From: Segatella maculosa DSM 19339 = JCM 15638
Lineage (GTDB): Bacteria; Bacteroidota; Bacteroidia; Bacteroidales; Bacteroidaceae
DNA length: 64,000 nt
Direction of reading: 5' to 3'
Assembly: GCF_000382385.1 (NCBI RefSeq)
Contig: NZ_KB908326.1
Coordinates: 1 to 64,000, forward strand
The notes below the pieces were generated by a model. That model saw only the letters and a program-made list of their open reading frames with translations. It did not search any database and was not told the DNA's origin. This document shows, piece after piece, positions 36,174-47,057 of the stretch (positions within the stretch are counted from its first letter, which is position 1; the number at the start of each line of letters is the position of its first letter). The position numbers and the translations under genes were made by a program.

Positions 36174-38750
36174 CTACATTCTTATTTCGACGCGTTTGTC
36201 ACCATATAGCAAATCGTAATTTCCTTCCTTGAAATGCACGGTATTTGTGTTTTCGTCAAAGAACTCAAACGACTTACGTGTCAATACAAGCTCTGCTACG
36301 GCCTTATGTCCGGCTTTCACAAAGACACGACTGAAGCCGCGCAGTGATTTTATCGGCCCGTTCGGGTCCTGATGGTTCTTGATATACAGTAAAACGGTCT
36401 CTGTTCCGTCCTTACTGCCAACGTTTTCTACGGGAATACGCACCACGATGGAATCAGCCTTTTTGATGATTTCAGCCGTTCCCATATTGAACGTTGTATA
36501 GCTAAGGCCATGACCAAAAGCAAAGAGCGGGTCGGAGAAATAACGATAAGTGCGCCCTTTCATGCTGTAATTCTCGTAATCGGGCAGCTGATTACTGTTC
36601 TTATAGAAGGTGACGGGCAGTTTTCCCGAAGGATTATAATCGCCGAAGAGCACATCGGCAACGGCCGTTCCGCCCTCTTGCCCAGCATACCATGCCTGTA
36701 CAATGGCGTCGCAGGCTGTGGTTTCCGGCTCCAGAGCAATAGCCGACCCCGAACAGTTCACATAGACAAGCTGCTTGCCTGCAGCGTGAAGGGCCTTGAT
36801 GAAATCCCGCTGAACACGTGGAAGTTCGATGTCTGTTCGGTCTCCTCCCTTGAACCCCGGTATGTCCACAGGCATTTCTTCGCCTTCCAAAGCAGGTGAG
36901 ATACCACCTACAAAGACCACTTTTTCAATGCCCTTCAATGCCCGAATGACTTCCTGGTAGTCAATAGGTCGCTCGGTTCCGATATTGATTCGAATGTTTG
37001 CACCCCATGTATTCACATAGGTAAAGCGCACTTCTATGCGATAGTCTTTGCCGGCCTCAAGCCGAATAGGTGTACGAGTCGGTGTTGTTCGCCATGTGTG
37101 TTGGTGCTGCATCTGCTTGCCATTGACCCATACTTCAAAGTCGCCACACCCTTCTACTTTCAAAACGGCCTCGCCATCACGCTTTGATCGCAGCACGGTT
37201 TCATATTTGGCCGAGAAGCCTTCTACTTTTACACCGGGCGCAAAGCTGTGCATACCGGCTGTCGTTGCAGCCACTTCACCATGATAATATTGTGTCGTAA
37301 CAGGTTTCCCGGTCATCGTTGTATTGTTCCAAAAGGTACCACGTAGCCCGCGTTTGCCGGCTATCATGCATGCTTCAAACAACGGATCGACCACCATTGT
37401 GTCGGTAAGATCGCAGCCTTTGATGTATTTCACGTTCTTATGCTTGGCCCGTATACCGTCAAGGATGGTCACCGTACGGTTGGGGGTACCGTTGTAATTG
37501 CCCCACATCATCGGCACATTATCGGCATTCGGGCCGATCACAGCGATGCGTTCGTTGTTTTTCTTCAGTGGAAGCATGTTTCGCTTGTTCTGCAACAGCA
37601 CGATAGATTGGCGTGCCATATCGAGCGAAAGTTGGCGGTGAGCCTTGCTATCCATTACAGAACAAGGGATTTTCGACCATGGAACAAGCGCCGGGTCGTC
37701 CATTTCGCCAAGGTCGAAACGTCCTTCAAGCAGACGAAGCACATGTTTGTCGACCTCCTTCTCGCTGATCAGGCCGCGCTGCACAGCTTCGGGAATACAC
37801 TTATAGGTGTAGTTGAAACCGCATTCCACGTCGGTTCCGGCCGGCGCGGCCTTGGCTGTGGCATGAACAGCATCACTTGAGGTCTTGTGGTTCTGCCAAA
37901 TGTCACTCACGGCACCGCAATCGCTCACTACCAAGTACTGAAAGCCCCACTCGTCGCGCAGAATTTGCTGCAGCAGTCGGCTGTTTCCGCAACAAGGTTC
38001 GTCATCGAGCGCCTGATAAGCACACATCACCTCGCGCACCTTGGCTTCCTCAACGAGCGTTTTGAATGCGGAAAGATAGGTTTCCCACAGATCACGCGGC
38101 GACACATTGTTCAGATTGGCCGTGTGACGCGTATATTCGGGCCCGCTGTGCACGGCATAATGCTTTGCACAAGCCCACAGTTTGCGATACTTACTGTCTT
38201 CAGGTCCTTGCAAACCACGCACAACCGCCGTTCCCATAACAGCCGTCAGATAGGGATCTTCACCGTAGGTTTCCTGTCCACGTCCCCATCGTGGGTCGCG
38301 AAAAATATTCACATTGGGTGTCCAAACCGACAGACTATGGAACTTTTCATCCTCGCCTCCGTTCCTTATTCGATGATGATACTGAGCCCGCATCTCATCA
38401 CTTGCTGCGCTAAACACCTTATATAACAGTGCATCATTGAACGAAGCCGCCATCGCAATGGGCTCGGGAAACACGGTCACGTTGCCCATGTTGGCCGCAC
38501 CATGCAAGGCTTCGCTCCACCAAAAGAATTTCTTGATGCCCAACCGCGGTATGGCCGGCGACTCATCAAGCATCAACAGGGCTTTTTCTTCAAGGGTTAA
38601 GCGACTCAACAAATCCTGTGCGCGTGTCAAGGCGCTAAGGTTTGGATTCTGATACGGATACGCCATGCCGGTTAGCGACGGCTGCGCCAATGCCGATGAT
38701 GCCGTCATCACGGTCACGAACGACAAAAGAATGGTCTTGATTTTGTTCAT
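36174..38750 (-). CDS. GH3 beta-xylosidase with inserted PA14 domain
   Basis: Exo-acting enzyme of 858 residues predicted to release xylose from xylo-oligosaccharides. Signal peptide ends ASSALAQ (about 23). GH3 N-domain features include WWSEALHGAANMGNVTVFPE, DPRWGRGQETYGEDPYL, KHYAVHSGPE and FQYLVVSDCGAV (nucleophile Asp277). A PA14 module (about 455-590; GLRGTFWNNTTMTG ... GDFEVWVNGKQM) interrupts the GH3 C-domain, and a fibronectin-III-like domain ends the protein. The WWSEALHG-type start and PA14 are typical of Prevotella Xyl3 beta-xylosidases, as opposed to BglX. It lies between the accessory enzymes and xusA, same strand. Confidence 0.92.
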   Translation of the reverse strand: MNKIKTILLSFVTVMTASSALAQPSLTGMAYPYQNPNLSALTRAQDLLSRLTLEEKALLMLDESPAIPRLGIKKFFWWSEALHGAANMGNVTVFPEPIAMAASFNDALLYKVFSAASDEMRAQYHHRIRNGGEDEKFHSLSVWTPNVNIFRDPRWGRGQETYGEDPYLTAVMGTAVVRGLQGPEDSKYRKLWACAKHYAVHSGPEYTRHTANLNNVSPRDLWETYLSAFKTLVEEAKVREVMCAYQALDDEPCCGNSRLLQQILRDEWGFQYLVVSDCGAVSDIWQNHKTSSDAVHATAKAAPAGTDVECGFNYTYKCIPEAVQRGLISEKEVDKHVLRLLEGRFDLGEMDDPALVPWSKIPCSVMDSKAHRQLSLDMARQSIVLLQNKRNMLPLKKNNERIAVIGPNADNVPMMWGNYNGTPNRTVTILDGIRAKHKNVKYIKGCDLTDTMVVDPLFEACMIAGKRGLRGTFWNNTTMTGKPVTTQYYHGEVAATTAGMHSFAPGVKVEGFSAKYETVLRSKRDGEAVLKVEGCGDFEVWVNGKQMQHQHTWRTTPTRTPIRLEAGKDYRIEVRFTYVNTWGANIRINIGTERPIDYQEVIRALKGIEKVVFVGGISPALEGEEMPVDIPGFKGGDRTDIELPRVQRDFIKALHAAGKQLVYVNCSGSAIALEPETTACDAIVQAWYAGQEGGTAVADVLFGDYNPSGKLPVTFYKNSNQLPDYENYSMKGRTYRYFSDPLFAFGHGLSYTTFNMGTAEIIKKADSIVVRIPVENVGSKDGTETVLLYIKNHQDPNGPIKSLRGFSRVFVKAGHKAVAELVLTRKSFEFFDENTNTVHFKEGNYDLLYGDKRVEIRM

Positions 38751-38872
38751 GGTTGCTATGAAAATAATGATTGAATACGAAAAGTTGAATTTTCCTTCGT
38801 GTCGCCATCACCCTTTGTCGCACCTTGTTTGCATAATCGAACGAACGAAAGGGAAGGCAACTGCACCCTGAT

Positions 38873-40951
38873 TTACCTCACCACCACTTTCTTCCCGCCT
38901 GCAATATAGATGCCGGGAGGAAGCCCCGCAGTGGCAATCTCGGTGGAAACGTGCGAACGCACACGTATTCCATAAAGGTTATAAACGTCGGTGAAGTCGG
39001 GATTTGGATTGACAATGGGGGTGATAGCCGTGGGCATATCGTCGGCATTATCGGTCAGATAGAGGTTGTTTACGTCTATTTCTCCTGCTCCGTTGCCCCA
39101 TAAGCTCACGATATAAATAGGTGTGTGGCCAAGCACCTTGCCCTGTTTGGTCTTTTCCTTGGTCAGGTCTACAACGATAGTCGTCTTATTTTCCAACGCA
39201 ATCTCATAGTTGTCTCCCCAAATACTTTGTTGAGGGAACAGCATCAATTTGGCGCCGCAGGTCTGCGGTTTGTCGAGTTTCAACACCAGATAATGCTTCG
39301 AAAGCCCGATGCCGCCATCGAACTGCCACCCCATCTGCCCCCATTTGCCGGGCTGGAAGACTCGTTTGGTCTCGTCATACGTGCCATGATCGAAAATATC
39401 CGTCCTTATGGCCGAGGCTTCAAACGAGAACATCTGCACCCGAACGGTTATCTTTCGCGATAACGTCTCACCGGTTTCGGTCGTATAAACGGCCGTGATT
39501 TGTGCGGTTCCATCGCTTTTTGCATGGATTACCCCATCCGTTATCCCCACGACATCGGGTGCCGAAACGGTATATTGAATGGCTTTCGGCAATACTTCCA
39601 CGCTTCTTCCGCCGGGGAAGAAAAGCGTAAGTGGTGCATGATAGGAATCGCCCGGCATGAGCAAGGTGTCTTTCAATGCCCAGCATATACTGTCGATTCG
39701 GCGTTCGGCAGCACTGAACACATAGTCGTCGGGATAGGGTTTTGCGGTGGTGTTGTAGGCTTTATACCACCCCATGCAAGCCGCACCGCAGGCTTCTTTC
39801 AGTTCGCCAAAGGCTGCAACCACACGTCCTTTGCCAACCAATTCATCAATATCGAGATAGCAACCCGTGCCCGAAAGCGTCATGGATATGTTGCCATAAT
39901 GGTCGATCATGCGCTTATAGGCAACGCCCCATTTGCTTGTTGAGGCCGTAGCCCACGTGCCGTAATTGGCCTTCACCCATTTTCCATGCTCGTCATAATG
40001 GCCTTCTCCCGCCTTTTCGGGGCTCCAATCCACCTCTGTAATCATGACAGGTCGGGGCTCGACAACGGGCACAAGACCTTTAAACCGGCGTATACCTTCT
40101 TCGGCATTTGGCCGTTCGTCGCTCATACCATACCAGCGGGGATAGTCGTGAACGGCATAGCCAAAGTTGTCATCCGTGATGGGATGGCGGGCATAACCCA
40201 CGTAATTGCCCTGCCAACTGCTGCCGGGAATCCAAAGAATACCCTTAAATCCGTTGCCGCGAATCTTGTCAACGATGGGTTGAAAGAAGTCGCGCAGCGC
40301 ATGATCCGACGCATTTCCCGTCGCATCCTTAACGACTACGGGCTCATTGGCCAGCTCTAATGAAATCTGACCGGCATATTGCTGAACGACAGCTTCACGC
40401 GAAACGATGTCCCAAACCGTCGTTAGATATTGCTGATAAGCATCGCCTACACGGATTTCATGAGGGCAGACGCCCGGCGGACGCACCACGACATAGAGCC
40501 CATGCGCCATGGCTTTCTGCATCAAGGGGATATAAAGCGATTGCAAATAGCGCCGGAGTCGGTCGGCACTGAACTGCGAAATGTTCTCTTCGCCCTTTTT
40601 TCCGACAAGCGGTTTGGCCGGATCATTGGTCCAACAAGGGTCGAGATGCAGGCGGAACACATTGCAATAAGCGCCCTGCGAAGCATCGGTCAGGCCCCGA
40701 AAGAGCTTTTCAAAATAGTTCAGACAGGCCGGAACGCTGCTGTCATCAATATTCCAACCCCATCTTCCGCCATTGAAATAGGGATGAGGTGTATCCATCA
40801 CGCCATGAAGCAACACTTTGTTGCCATGTCTGTCGACCATGTTTCGGCCCTCAACATGGAGCGAAGGCAGCGGTCGAGGCATTTGTGCAACCGATGGAAA
40901 AGCGGTGAAACCGATAAAAACCACCGCCATCAGAAATCTACGATGCGTCAT
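38873..40951 (-). CDS. GH5 glycoside hydrolase with Ig-like domain and sorting-type tail, probable xylanase
   Basis: Secreted enzyme of 692 residues from MTHRRFLMAVV, chosen because it gives a standard signal peptide; in-frame ATGs at 40969 and 40981 are alternatives. GH5 barrel: GNKVLLHGVMDTPHPYF, VFRLHLDPCW, ISLELANEP (acid/base Glu about 203), YAVHDYPRWYG, and VMITEVDWSPE (nucleophile Glu about 306). A bacterial Ig-like (Big_2) domain follows (AIQYTVSAPDVVGITDGVIHAK), then another beta-rich module (FDGGIGLSKHYLVLKLDK). The C-terminus, VYNLYGIRV ... GIYIAGGKKVVVR, resembles type IX sorting tails. Context in the xylan locus suggests a xylanase (GH5_21 is one option), but the subfamily is uncertain. 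Confidence 0.82.
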   Translation of the reverse strand: MTHRRFLMAVVFIGFTAFPSVAQMPRPLPSLHVEGRNMVDRHGNKVLLHGVMDTPHPYFNGGRWGWNIDDSSVPACLNYFEKLFRGLTDASQGAYCNVFRLHLDPCWTNDPAKPLVGKKGEENISQFSADRLRRYLQSLYIPLMQKAMAHGLYVVVRPPGVCPHEIRVGDAYQQYLTTVWDIVSREAVVQQYAGQISLELANEPVVVKDATGNASDHALRDFFQPIVDKIRGNGFKGILWIPGSSWQGNYVGYARHPITDDNFGYAVHDYPRWYGMSDERPNAEEGIRRFKGLVPVVEPRPVMITEVDWSPEKAGEGHYDEHGKWVKANYGTWATASTSKWGVAYKRMIDHYGNISMTLSGTGCYLDIDELVGKGRVVAAFGELKEACGAACMGWYKAYNTTAKPYPDDYVFSAAERRIDSICWALKDTLLMPGDSYHAPLTLFFPGGRSVEVLPKAIQYTVSAPDVVGITDGVIHAKSDGTAQITAVYTTETGETLSRKITVRVQMFSFEASAIRTDIFDHGTYDETKRVFQPGKWGQMGWQFDGGIGLSKHYLVLKLDKPQTCGAKLMLFPQQSIWGDNYEIALENKTTIVVDLTKEKTKQGKVLGHTPIYIVSLWGNGAGEIDVNNLYLTDNADDMPTAITPIVNPNPDFTDVYNLYGIRVRSHVSTEIATAGLPPGIYIAGGKKVVVR

Positions 40952-41098
40952 AAACCATTGGTATTTCATCAAAGTTATCATTGAAAAGAAAGCCCGAAAC
41001 GATACAAACCGGCTCCCTGACGGCGCTCATACGACTTGAACCGGATGCTGCGCCCCATGGATTTTGTGCGTTCTCGCATTCTGTTCCGTCAAGCATTT

Positions 41099-43648
41099 TC
41101 AGCGTCTGTGGTCACTTTCTTCCATGAAGAGATAGGAAGTCTGATAGCCTCCGTAGTCTACGATCACCTTTTCAAACACGATGGCTGGATCTGACGGCTC
41201 AAGCGTCAGCGTGTGCCAATCGGCCTTTTTGACGGGAAGTGTCACGACATGTTCGATAACCCGACGGGCAACCGTGGGATAATAGATGCTGTAGATATTC
41301 TCCGGCTTCTCGTTCAGGCGGGCATTGAACCGCACGTTTTCGCCCATTTCATCGTCTAATTTCACGGTATACGTGAGGCTGCCTTTGTTCAGATAGTCCA
41401 AAGTAGACTTCACAACGACGTGTATCTTCACGCTGTCGGTGGTGCAATCAGGCATCGAGAAACGATAAGAAAGCCGTGCACCGGCAACGCTTTCCGTGTA
41501 AGGCGTGAGCGTAATTCCACTGCAAGTGCGCCCCATAAAGGGAATGATTGTCCATTTGGCCCGTGCTGCATCGGTGGCAGTATGATAGTGTTCGGCCTCC
41601 ATCGAAACGACACCTTGCCGGCCGACAAAGCTGAAACCACCGGCCGAAGTGTCGCTGATGCGGTAGAGTTTCGGCTGCATGTCGTGGGCGAAATCATCGT
41701 TCCAACTCGTGTAACCGATATGTTTCTGCGTCATCATTCCGTTCCATTTGCCGCCCGAAATATCCCGATTGTAAGCCCGGCAAAGCATGGAATCACGCTT
41801 GAAAGCAGCCTCGCAACGGTCGGCCCAAAGGTTTGCGTCGGGGTCGTTACGTGCATAAAGCCGATGATTCATGGCTTGTGCATAGTACATGTTATAGAGG
41901 TTTCCCATCGCTTGCAGCGGAAACAAAATCAATTGTTGATAGGCATCTCGCTGCTCGGGAGGCAAAGTGATGAACTGACGCAGGGCTTCCATCTCCAATT
42001 GTTCGTACTGACCGACGACCGTTTTCCACTCACCCGTGGCCAGATTATAAGTGTCTTTATCGAGCATTTCGGCCGTGATGCGCCCGTTATATTTGTTCAA
42101 CAGGTTCAGAATGCGGGCCGCTTCAGGGGCCTGACTGTCGCCGAATTGCTCTGCACAAAAGCGCAAAGTGTGGTCGGTAATGGCCGAAATGGCAAATTCA
42201 TTTGGGTTCCATGCCATGTCCATGAATAGTGAAATGGGATACTCCATAGGCTTCAAGTCGCCCACATTCAATATCCAAATGCGGTCCAATCCGTACTGAT
42301 AAGCGAGCTGAAGTTGCTCAAACATGTGCTGTGTCGGGGTCACATTGAGCCACTTGGTATTGCGGGGTGCACCCACATAATCAACGTGATAATAGAGTCC
42401 CCAGCCTCCTTTGTGCTTGCGTTCCCGTTCATTTGGCACCCTGCGCACGTTGCCCCAATTGTCGTCACACAGCATGATGGTGACGTCATCCGGCACGCGC
42501 ATGCCCTTATCATAATACTCCAATACCTCTTTATATAAGGCCCACACCTGCGGTGTTTCACCGGCCGGACGCCCCGAAACCTCCCTGATGATGCGGCGTT
42601 GATTACTGACGATGCGTTCAAGAAGCCTTGTATCGGCCGCTGCACTCATCGCTTCGTCGCCGTCACCCCGCATGCCTATCGTCACGATATCCTCTTTTCC
42701 CTTGCGCCGGATGCCTTCGCGGAAAAACTGATCCAGCACGTTTTGATTCGTTTGGTAATTCCATGCACCGTATTCTTTGCGTTTTCTAGCCCATTCCTGA
42801 TGGTTGCGTGCCATCGGTTCATGGTGCGATGTACCGATGATAATGCCCATTTCATCGGCCGTTTTGCTGTTTTCCGGGTCGTCGGCATAGAATGCCCAAC
42901 CCCACATGGCAGGCCAAAGCATGTTGCCTTTCAACCGCAGCAGGAGCTCAAACACGCGTGCATAGAAGCGATGATCGCCATAGTCGGTGCCGTAAGTATG
43001 CTTCACCCACGAGGTCAGACAGGGCGCTTCGTCATTTAAAAAGAGGCCGCGATAGCGCACGGCAGGCTCTCCGTCCGTATAAATCCCGGCCGAAATATAT
43101 ATTTTATCATGCCTTTCTATGGGCACATCTGCCCAATCATACCACGGAGAAACACCCATTTGTTGCGACAATTCATAGATACCATAGATCGTTCCACGAC
43201 GGTCGCTACCGGCTATGATCAGTTGTTTTCCGATGCGTTGCAGTATAAATTTCTCCCGTTTTCCACGCAATAAAGCCCCATTCAGTCGCTTTTCTTTGAT
43301 GAGTTTATCGATGGCTTTGGAGTGTCCGATGGAGCCGATGACGATGCGGGCAGCCGCTGCTTCGGTGAAAACAACCTGTGCTCCACACACCTTTTTCAGG
43401 TCTTCTGCGAGGTTATATGCCGCCAAAGAAATGCCTTTTTGATCGGTTTCATCGACAAAAATGCCCACTTTCCCGCCTTCGTTCAACAGGAAGTCACCAT
43501 TTAAAAAGCTGACAAAGCGGTCGGCAGCAGCAAGCGGAAGCGCTGAAAAAAGAAGGCACAGGCAGCCAAGACAAGCCAGAAGTCCGGCCCGATGCTCCCG
43601 AAAAAGAGGGAGAACTGGCCTGAAATATTGTTGTTTAAGTTGCTTCAT
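41099..43648 (-). CDS. GH115 xylan alpha-1,2-glucuronidase
   Basis: Enzyme of 849 residues that removes (4-O-methyl-)glucuronic acid side chains from internal xylose units of glucuronoxylan. Hydrophobic signal segment LLACLGCLCLLFSALPLAAA after an unusually long N-region. Family sequences include GSDRRGTIYGIYELSQQMGVSPWYDWADVP, RYRGLFLNDEAPCL, LRLKGNMLWPAMWGWAFYADDP, GIIIGTSHHEPMARNHQEW, VTIGMRGDGDEAM, LCDDNWGNVRRVP and YYHVDYVGAPRNTKWLNV. Full length including the C-terminal helical and beta-sandwich domains. It sits between the esterase and GH5 genes, all leftward, and complements Xyn10C by exposing the backbone. Confidence 0.94.
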   Translation of the reverse strand: MKQLKQQYFRPVLPLFREHRAGLLACLGCLCLLFSALPLAAADRFVSFLNGDFLLNEGGKVGIFVDETDQKGISLAAYNLAEDLKKVCGAQVVFTEAAAARIVIGSIGHSKAIDKLIKEKRLNGALLRGKREKFILQRIGKQLIIAGSDRRGTIYGIYELSQQMGVSPWYDWADVPIERHDKIYISAGIYTDGEPAVRYRGLFLNDEAPCLTSWVKHTYGTDYGDHRFYARVFELLLRLKGNMLWPAMWGWAFYADDPENSKTADEMGIIIGTSHHEPMARNHQEWARKRKEYGAWNYQTNQNVLDQFFREGIRRKGKEDIVTIGMRGDGDEAMSAAADTRLLERIVSNQRRIIREVSGRPAGETPQVWALYKEVLEYYDKGMRVPDDVTIMLCDDNWGNVRRVPNERERKHKGGWGLYYHVDYVGAPRNTKWLNVTPTQHMFEQLQLAYQYGLDRIWILNVGDLKPMEYPISLFMDMAWNPNEFAISAITDHTLRFCAEQFGDSQAPEAARILNLLNKYNGRITAEMLDKDTYNLATGEWKTVVGQYEQLEMEALRQFITLPPEQRDAYQQLILFPLQAMGNLYNMYYAQAMNHRLYARNDPDANLWADRCEAAFKRDSMLCRAYNRDISGGKWNGMMTQKHIGYTSWNDDFAHDMQPKLYRISDTSAGGFSFVGRQGVVSMEAEHYHTATDAARAKWTIIPFMGRTCSGITLTPYTESVAGARLSYRFSMPDCTTDSVKIHVVVKSTLDYLNKGSLTYTVKLDDEMGENVRFNARLNEKPENIYSIYYPTVARRVIEHVVTLPVKKADWHTLTLEPSDPAIVFEKVIVDYGGYQTSYLFMEESDHRR

Positions 43649-43736
43649 ATGTTTTTATTTAATAGCCATTGCTATTCAAAACGCCTCATGCTGCAGATTT
43701 TTCTGCAAATATTTACGATGAAATCGGTTTTTTTCC

Positions 43737-45701
<1,965 letters not shown>

Positions 45702-45709
45702 TCATTTTG

Positions 45710-45741
45710 CAAAAATAGATTTTATTTTCCAATCTGTCAAG
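45710..45741 (-). promoter_or_regulatory. Promoter of the CE6-CE1 esterase gene
   Basis: Read leftward: CTTG at -33 (45738-45741, 3 of 4), a 20-bp spacer, TATTTTTG at -7 (45710-45717, full match), 29 bp before the start codon. It would drive the accessory-enzyme part of the xylan cluster. Confidence 0.55.
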
Positions 45742-45875
45742 CCCTGATGTAGCACATTCTTTTTTGTTTGTAACATCATCGGGGGAAAGAGAATGAACGA
45801 AAGTTGCGTGCAGGATGCGCCCGATGATGCAAGAAGAAAGCGAGCCTTCTGCCACAAAACAAACCATACGACCGA

Positions 45876-45907
45876 TTTGGATTTGTCAGAAAGAAGACTT
45901 ATCTTTG
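45876..45907 (+). promoter_or_regulatory. Promoter of the hypothetical gene at 45926
   Basis: TTTG at 45876-45879, a 20-bp spacer and TATCTTTG at 45900-45907: both boxes match the Bacteroidetes consensus fully. It places transcription start about a dozen bases before the ATG. Confidence 0.7.
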
Positions 45908-45925
45908 TTACATCACTAAACCGTC

Positions 45926-46537
45926 ATGCCTATGAAACGACAAAAAACTGCCATTTTTGCCCTTTTTATCGGTCTTTTTTCCATTCTATTGTGGGTGACT
46001 TGTAAGGCTGACACGCAAGAAACCCAGCAAAAGAGCTTGTTGGACAGCTTGGAACGCGTGGACACCACGCACATGAAGCCTGCTTTTCTGAAACTCATTC
46101 ATCAAGCTGTAGGTTTCTTTCCCAAGCAAAAGGCATTCATATTGAGTTGTTCTTACTTGTATGAAGACCGGGGAACGCTGACAAACGGCGTGAGCATTAA
46201 CAACGATGTGTTCTATTTTCACCCCGCTTATCGCGAGGCTTTCGAGGGTGGAGAATGGTCGATTGATGACATATATCCTAATCATTACTTCCTGATTGAT
46301 GGCAAAATCGTCTTCGTTTGCTTGCGTATGGACGCCTGCAATCAACAAGAATACTACAAGAAAGTCTATCAACAGCTTGTTCCCAACACTGGTGTTCTCG
46401 AAGAGAAAAACGTGGTTCGCATCATGGTTGAGCACAAACAAGACCAAGCCCACTTTGCTTTCGACCTCTTCAAACTCAATATCAAGCCGTTACGTAAGCT
46501 TATTCGCCCCATAAAATTCGTTGCGCCGGAGCCATAG
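45926..46537 (+). CDS. Hypothetical exported protein
   Basis: Protein of 203 residues that I do not recognise. The N-terminus (MPMKRQKTAIFALFIGLFSI) is a clear signal or anchor segment; the following LLWVTCKAD might be a weak lipobox (VTC). The mature part is hydrophilic with mixed alpha/beta character (LLDSLERVDTTHMKPAFLKLIHQAVGFF; YFHPAYREAFEGGEWSIDD; NHYFLIDGKIVFVCLRMD). ATG 45932 is an alternative start. It is divergent from the xylan cluster and stands alone with a consensus promoter, so it is very likely a real expressed gene. Its role in xylan use is unproven. Confidence 0.75.
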   Translation: MPMKRQKTAIFALFIGLFSILLWVTCKADTQETQQKSLLDSLERVDTTHMKPAFLKLIHQAVGFFPKQKAFILSCSYLYEDRGTLTNGVSINNDVFYFHPAYREAFEGGEWSIDDIYPNHYFLIDGKIVFVCLRMDACNQQEYYKKVYQQLVPNTGVLEEKNVVRIMVEHKQDQAHFAFDLFKLNIKPLRKLIRPIKFVAPEP

Positions 46538-46569
46538 ACAGCCAAGGAACACGTGAAACCCATTGTTTC

Positions 46570-46757
46570 AGTTGACAGTTGATGCGTAAACGGGTGAATA
46601 ATTTGATTGTTATTCGGCATGTAGGGACGCACGGTTCGTGCGTCCGCTCAAACGAAGTGAGTGAACAAATGGACGAATAAACGGGTTAACAAGTGGACAG
46701 TAATCGGGCTATAAACAGGCCGTGTTGAACGAACACACGAACCGTGCGTCCCTACAT
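46570..46757. repeat. Composite family A repeat, copy 4 (longer spacer)
   Basis: Left module CAGTTGACAGTTGATGCGTA, AACGGGTGAATAATTTGATTG, then ATGTAGGGACGCACGG at 46619. The complementary arm ends at 46757. The spacer (about 110 bp) differs from copies 1-3 and itself contains GGACGAATAAACGGGTTAAC-like pieces of the left module. Confidence 0.8.
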
Positions 46758-46782
46758 ATGCATAAACAGATTGTGATGCCAG

Positions 46783-46905
46783 CTTCGTTGATAATCAACA
46801 ACTTATGTCTTACGTTTCAATATCAGCCACTTTACCGTACAATATGGGCCATTTTACCGCACAATATGGCTGATATTACACGATGAAATGGCTGATATTG
46901 GAAAG
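46783..46905. repeat. 22-bp-period repeat (family B), copy 5
   Basis: The cleanest copy: TTGATAATCAACAACTTATG flank, then TTTCAATATCAGCCACTTTA and units of exactly 22 bp (CAGCCACTTTACCGTACAAT.., GGGCCATTTTACCGCACAAT.., GGCTGATATTACACGATGAA..), closing with GGCTGATATTGGAAAGCAGAA. The two ends are inverted copies of each other. Confidence 0.85.
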
Positions 46906-46970
46906 CAGAATGGGAGCCCCTGAAATGCAAGATGGAAACACGGGAGCGGAGAAAGCATTCAAACGGTTGG

Positions 46971-47013
46971 AAAAAAGAAAGAGGATGGCCGGAAAAATGG
47001 CACATCCTCTTTT
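46971..47013 (-). terminator. Terminator after frdB
   Basis: Read leftward: AAAGAGGATG (47003-47012 on the opposite strand), a 15-base loop, and CATCCTCTTT (46978-46987), followed by a T-rich run (CTTTTTT equivalent, 46971-46976). A 10-bp perfect stem and T-tract support a factor-independent terminator of the frd operon. It lies about 45 bp past the frdB stop. Confidence 0.75.
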
Positions 47014-47057
47014 ATCATAAGCCCGCAGACGCTTCGGAAAGCGAGGCGAAACGAGGC

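Noticed and set aside
46546..46560. CACGTGAAAC, a possible third parS site
   Set aside because: Only the right half matches; the left half reads GGAA and not GTTT, so the palindrome is broken.
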